A stretch of 64,000 nt of DNA from Burhinus oedicnemus (Eukaryota > Chordata > Aves > Charadriiformes > Burhinidae), in assembly GCA_008921705.1 (NCBI GenBank), contig VFFE01007645.1, forward strand, positions 1,235,853-1,299,852. The letters are read 5' to 3'. The translations under genes and the position numbers were made by a program. The notes below the pieces were generated by a model. That model was given only the letters and a program-made list of their open reading frames with translations. It did not search any database and was not told the origin of the DNA. Positions 60,100 to 64,000 of this stretch are shown here, piece after piece; the first letter of the stretch is position 1, and each line of letters begins with the position of its first letter.

Positions 60100-63000
60100 T
60101 TATCGCATCGTATTTATTCAGAGTAAACGATGTCAGGGGTTTTGCTGCACTTTGCACCATCTTCCCCTCCACCCCCAGCTCTCCACAAAAATTGGAATTT
60201 ATGTCTGCAAAAGGCAAAGTCCAAGCACAACTCGTGGCGGCGCAGGCTTGCAGGCTCCCCGACGAGCGTAGAGGGGCAGGTTCCTTCATTTCCAAAGCCT
60301 AGCTCAGATTCTTCTGCCTGCGGTAATTTCACAGAACGTGGCCAGGCACGGGACACCTTCCACCCCTCTTCTTCCCAGCACCTGGGAGTCCCACATCTGC
60401 TTATTATTAGGCATCGATCATAAATTTCTCTTAAGATTTCCTCTTCCATCCTCTTCTTCTAACCCTGTCTGAACACAGACAGCTCTTTACTTTCTGCCTT
60501 CTGGCTCTTTACCTTACAAATGCTGATCCCGAAACAATCCTTCAGGGTAGAGAAGCATTGCTCATCCCACGGTACAGTGAAGGAGAAGCAGGTCCTGCAG
60601 GCGAAGAGAGCTGCTCCAGGCCATGCGTGAAGCTGGTGGCCAGCATCTTCCCTCCTCTTCCACCTTCTTGTGCCCTGGCATCGAAGCATTTTCCCCCAGC
60701 GAAGGGAAACGGAACTGGGCGATCTTCACCTGCAAAACAATCAGGACCCATTTGTTGCCTCTGCAGACTGGGAGCTCTGGTGCTTATCTCGGTGCTCTTC
60801 CTATTTATTGACGCTTTGCATCTGGACTGTCCTAAAGACCTACAGGGTGTGCAGACACAAAGCTACTCCTCCCTGCGTCAGGGCAGCCCTAGAGCCTGGC
60901 TTGAACGATTCGCCAGCCCCGTGTAAAACACCTAACAAGGCACTTTTACAGTTCTTACTCTTCCTTACCGCAGGCTACGTTATAGAAAGCTCAAAAAAAT
61001 GCAGAGTTGCTGACCTCCTCTTGGCTTTTTCCCCATCGGAGGCTGGTGAACAACTAATTCGCTGCTGCAAACTCCGAAGTCGTAATTCAGTGTCATGCCT
61101 CCCTCTTTCACGAGTGGGTCTTCCAGTGAGGGGCATTTCTTCCTGCTCCCCATCCAGTGTTAACTGGTACCACTTTCACTCTGTACACAACAAAAGGGAT
61201 ATAAAAATCATGTCTTGGAGAGCTGGATTATTGAACAATTATGAACGTGAAAGGCTTTGTAAAAGATCTGCTGTCCCACTGGTTCCCGGCAGTGTCTAAC
61301 AGAGTGAGACCTGTCAGAGACGTCCGTGGAAACAGACATCGCTTCTGTAAAATCACCCTGATCTCACAAACAACGCAGTGGTCCCGTAGGTAGGAAAAGC
61401 GCATTTGACATCTTTTTTGGGGCCCCTTTTAGATCACAAGGATTTTGTACTGCTCCCTGCTGTGCTACGAGATGGTACCAGCCTTGCGGATGCTTTGGGA
61501 CTGTTCCAAGGTGCAGCAAGGTCCACACTTACACTGGACACGACGCGCATTCAAACCTGGACTCTCCCACCCACCTCAGGCCACGGACGGACCGGAGAGG
61601 ACACGATCTCAGCTCAAACCCCGTCCTCTCTCAAACCCCACACCACCCAGGAACCCTCCATCCATCCCAAACCCCCTTGTGTTACCAACACCAGCACCTG
61701 TGTTCAGAGCAGGAGACTGGGAGTCTGGATATGCGTGTTTGCGTCCTTGCTTGGACAACGACTGGTTGACGTGGCTTTGAGGAGCGCGGGCACGGGGCTG
61801 CACCCCGAGATGGCCCCGCAACCTGCGTTGGGGCTGGGCTGTGGACAACGCAGCCATCGTCCCCGGAGCTCCGCCGGGGCTGACTCCGCTCCTGCCCTTT
61901 GGCTACAGCCATTTCTGGGAGGTCTTTTGGGCTCCCTGCAGAAAGGAGGTAAGCGGAACACGGTGTAGGAACGGCACCGTCCCACACCGTAAGAACTGCC
62001 AAAAGCAAGAGGCAGCGAGATGTCACTCTGACACTACAAATGTCCCTCTGATTCCCAAAGAGAAGGGAGCAAGGAAGCAATCAGCCTACCTCTCCACACA
62101 AGCCCAGCCCGCCCAGCGGGAGGAAAGGTTACTCATTACCTGCGGGGTGAAAGAGGCAAAGCTGGGCAAGATAACAGCATCTTAGATGGCTTTCAAAAAC
62201 ATTTTCGCCCAAGAGATTTAAGTTAAAAATTAAAATGAAAATTAAACTTTATCTAGGAGTAAATGATCTCTCTGAAAAAAATCCAACCCTCCCCCCGGTC
62301 AGGGCAGGGTCATGTCACAAGTCGCAGGAGAAATGACAGAAAGGGAGGCACGGAAAGAAAAGCCCTTACGCAGAGTGAGCCGGGACCGACCCACCCACGG
62401 ATTTGTAGTTGGGAAAGAGAGTCCTTGGGCTGTGTATGATTATTTGGGGGTCCAGCCCTTCCAAATCAGCCTCTCTCGGACAAAGAGGACCAGAGAGCAG
62501 AAACCGAGGTCTCCTTCCCTGCCTCTGCCCTTGGAGCCAGCAATGGCCAAGTGGGGTTAAAAATCCAGAATGGGATAATCACCATGGCTGGACGCATCCT
62601 ACCGCAACCTTGCATAGCAAGGGGCCTCGGGAACAGCACGCCGCTGGAGCCCTGCTCCTGCGGGAATCGGAAGGAGAGAGAGAGCCTTCCAAATCCTGCA
62701 CTCTGGTATCCGGGACTGCCTTGAGCAGGCGGATAAATGTGTCCCCCAGAGCATCATCTGGCGGTTTTGAGAAGCATCGTGTTGCTCACCAGCACGTGCA
62801 GCAGTGGCACGCAGGGCGCGTTGGGATGCGCTCTCCAGCCCCGCCGCAACGTCCCTGTCACACCCAGCGCGTCCCCCGCCTCTCCCGGAGGTGGGCAGCA
62901 CTAACGAATTATTGAATTATTGAAGGCAGGCACTAAGCTGCCTTCTGGGCATCTGGCGGTGGGGAAGAATTTAATTTCTGCTCTAGAGAAAAAGGCCTCA

Positions 63001-64000
63001 GTCCCAAGCCGTGTTGCCCATTCCTTTGATTCTAGAATATTTTTTCAAGGTGAGTACAATGAAATAACCTCGCGGCAGAGGTGAATGCTCCGTCCCCTCC
63101 CCTGGCACACTCGGCAGCTCCGCTCTGAAGCTGGTTTGCCTGATGAGCACTGGGCAAGACATTCAGTCTCCTCGGGGGCCAGCCTGGCAGTACCAAAAAA
63201 GGGCGATGCAGTAAAGGCGCCCCCAGCAGATAATAAAGTAACACAATCTATCACAATTCAGGTATTTTATCACGCATGAAGCACTTGAGACATGACCTGC
63301 AGTTGCAAAATCCAGCCTGCGGTTTTAAACCTGTAGTCTCAGCAGTGGCAACACTGAGAAACGAGCATCTCCATCCGAGAGCCGTTTTAGAGGAACCCCA
63401 ACCTCCCCTGGAAGCACTTCAGGGGTTTGCAAAACTGTGGGGTTCCAAAATGCTAACGTATCACCGCGCTGCATCACCAGCCAAAGGGGCCCCGCGCTCC
63501 TTTTGAGGTCACAGATTAATATTTAATCCAACCAGTAATTTTGAGTTAAAATGTAGCAGTATTATCTGACCGGGTTAGCAGCATGGATAGTTATCAACCC
63601 GCAGCGAGTGAATGAGCATGGCCCATTTTGAAGGAGGGTTACGGCATGCGCCAGCTTCATTTCCCTCTTGCTAGCGATTCTTCAGGAACCAGACAAAAAA
63701 TCCTTAGAGGTTTGCTCCATAAACCATGAGCCAGTAAAAGTCTAATTAGGTCAGAGACATATGGTCTTGAAGCAGTGAAAAATTCAGTGGCTAAAACGTT
63801 ATTAACCTCACAAAATGTGGATGTATTTCAGAAGCTGCCGGCCGAGCGCTGAAAATGGTGTCACCTTCAGTCTTCATCGGTGAAACTGTTGCTCTCCTAA
63901 GCCAGCAAAAAAGGGAAAAGGCAACGGTTTTGCTCATGGACACTGCTCTTTTCTTGCTATCATATCAACTATGAGCACGAAGATGACACAAAAGATCATT
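60100..64000. other. Right flank without recognisable genes
   Basis: Upstream of P450-C I find no exon, repeat family or RNA gene I can name on either strand. In human the next gene beyond CYP2W1 is C7orf50, with GPR146 nested in it; nothing resembling either is visible before the window ends. Open frames of up to about 209 codons here show no family motif. Confidence 0.5.

Noticed and set aside
1..64000. CRISPR arrays, operons, phage or other prokaryotic systems
   Set aside because: No regularly spaced repeats and no prokaryotic gene organisation; the genes are intron-containing vertebrate genes.

Overview
The window is vertebrate nuclear DNA, almost certainly from a bird. Its genes are split into short exons with GT-AG (and one GC-AG) introns. 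It carries four CR1 LINE copies with the typical avian 3' ends, there are CpG islands at two promoters, and the gene order matches the ADAP1-COX19-CYP2W1 neighbourhood of human chromosome 7p22.3. No prokaryotic, plasmid or phage features were seen.

Layout. At the left edge, on the minus strand, is the first coding exon of ADAP1 (ArfGAP with dual PH domains) in a CpG island; the rest of the gene lies left of position 1. About 13 kb without a recognisable gene follows. COX19 (mitochondrial copper and cytochrome oxidase assembly factor, twin CX9C) is complete in three exons on the minus strand at 13679-15257, with its own CpG-island promoter. Next comes a CR1 copy and about 6.5 kb of gene-poor DNA.

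From 23.2 kb to 60.1 kb there is a cluster of three complete nine-exon cytochrome P450 family 2 genes. P450-A is on the plus strand at 23260-30667 (499 aa, CYP2K-like). P450-B is on the plus strand at 35833-46140 (500 aa, CYP2W-like). P450-C is on the minus strand at 50360-60039 (493 aa, CYP2W-like), convergent with B. All 27 P450 exons join in frame with consensus splice sites, and all three proteins keep the membrane anchor, the PPGP hinge, the I-helix AGTET motif, the K-helix ExxR and the haem-thiolate FxxGxRxCxG motif. All three therefore look functional. The last 4 kb shows no gene I can recognise.

The three P450s are microsomal monooxygenases that take electrons from P450 reductase. Nothing suggests that ADAP1 or COX19 works with them; the grouping is conserved synteny plus tandem and inverted duplication. 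I found no evidence of a wholly new biological system. The points most worth a second look are a 59-bp-stem, 3-nt-loop perfect or near-perfect hairpin in intron 1 of P450-C, the unusual splice sites of COX19, and the CYP2K-type gene kept beside two CYP2W-type genes.
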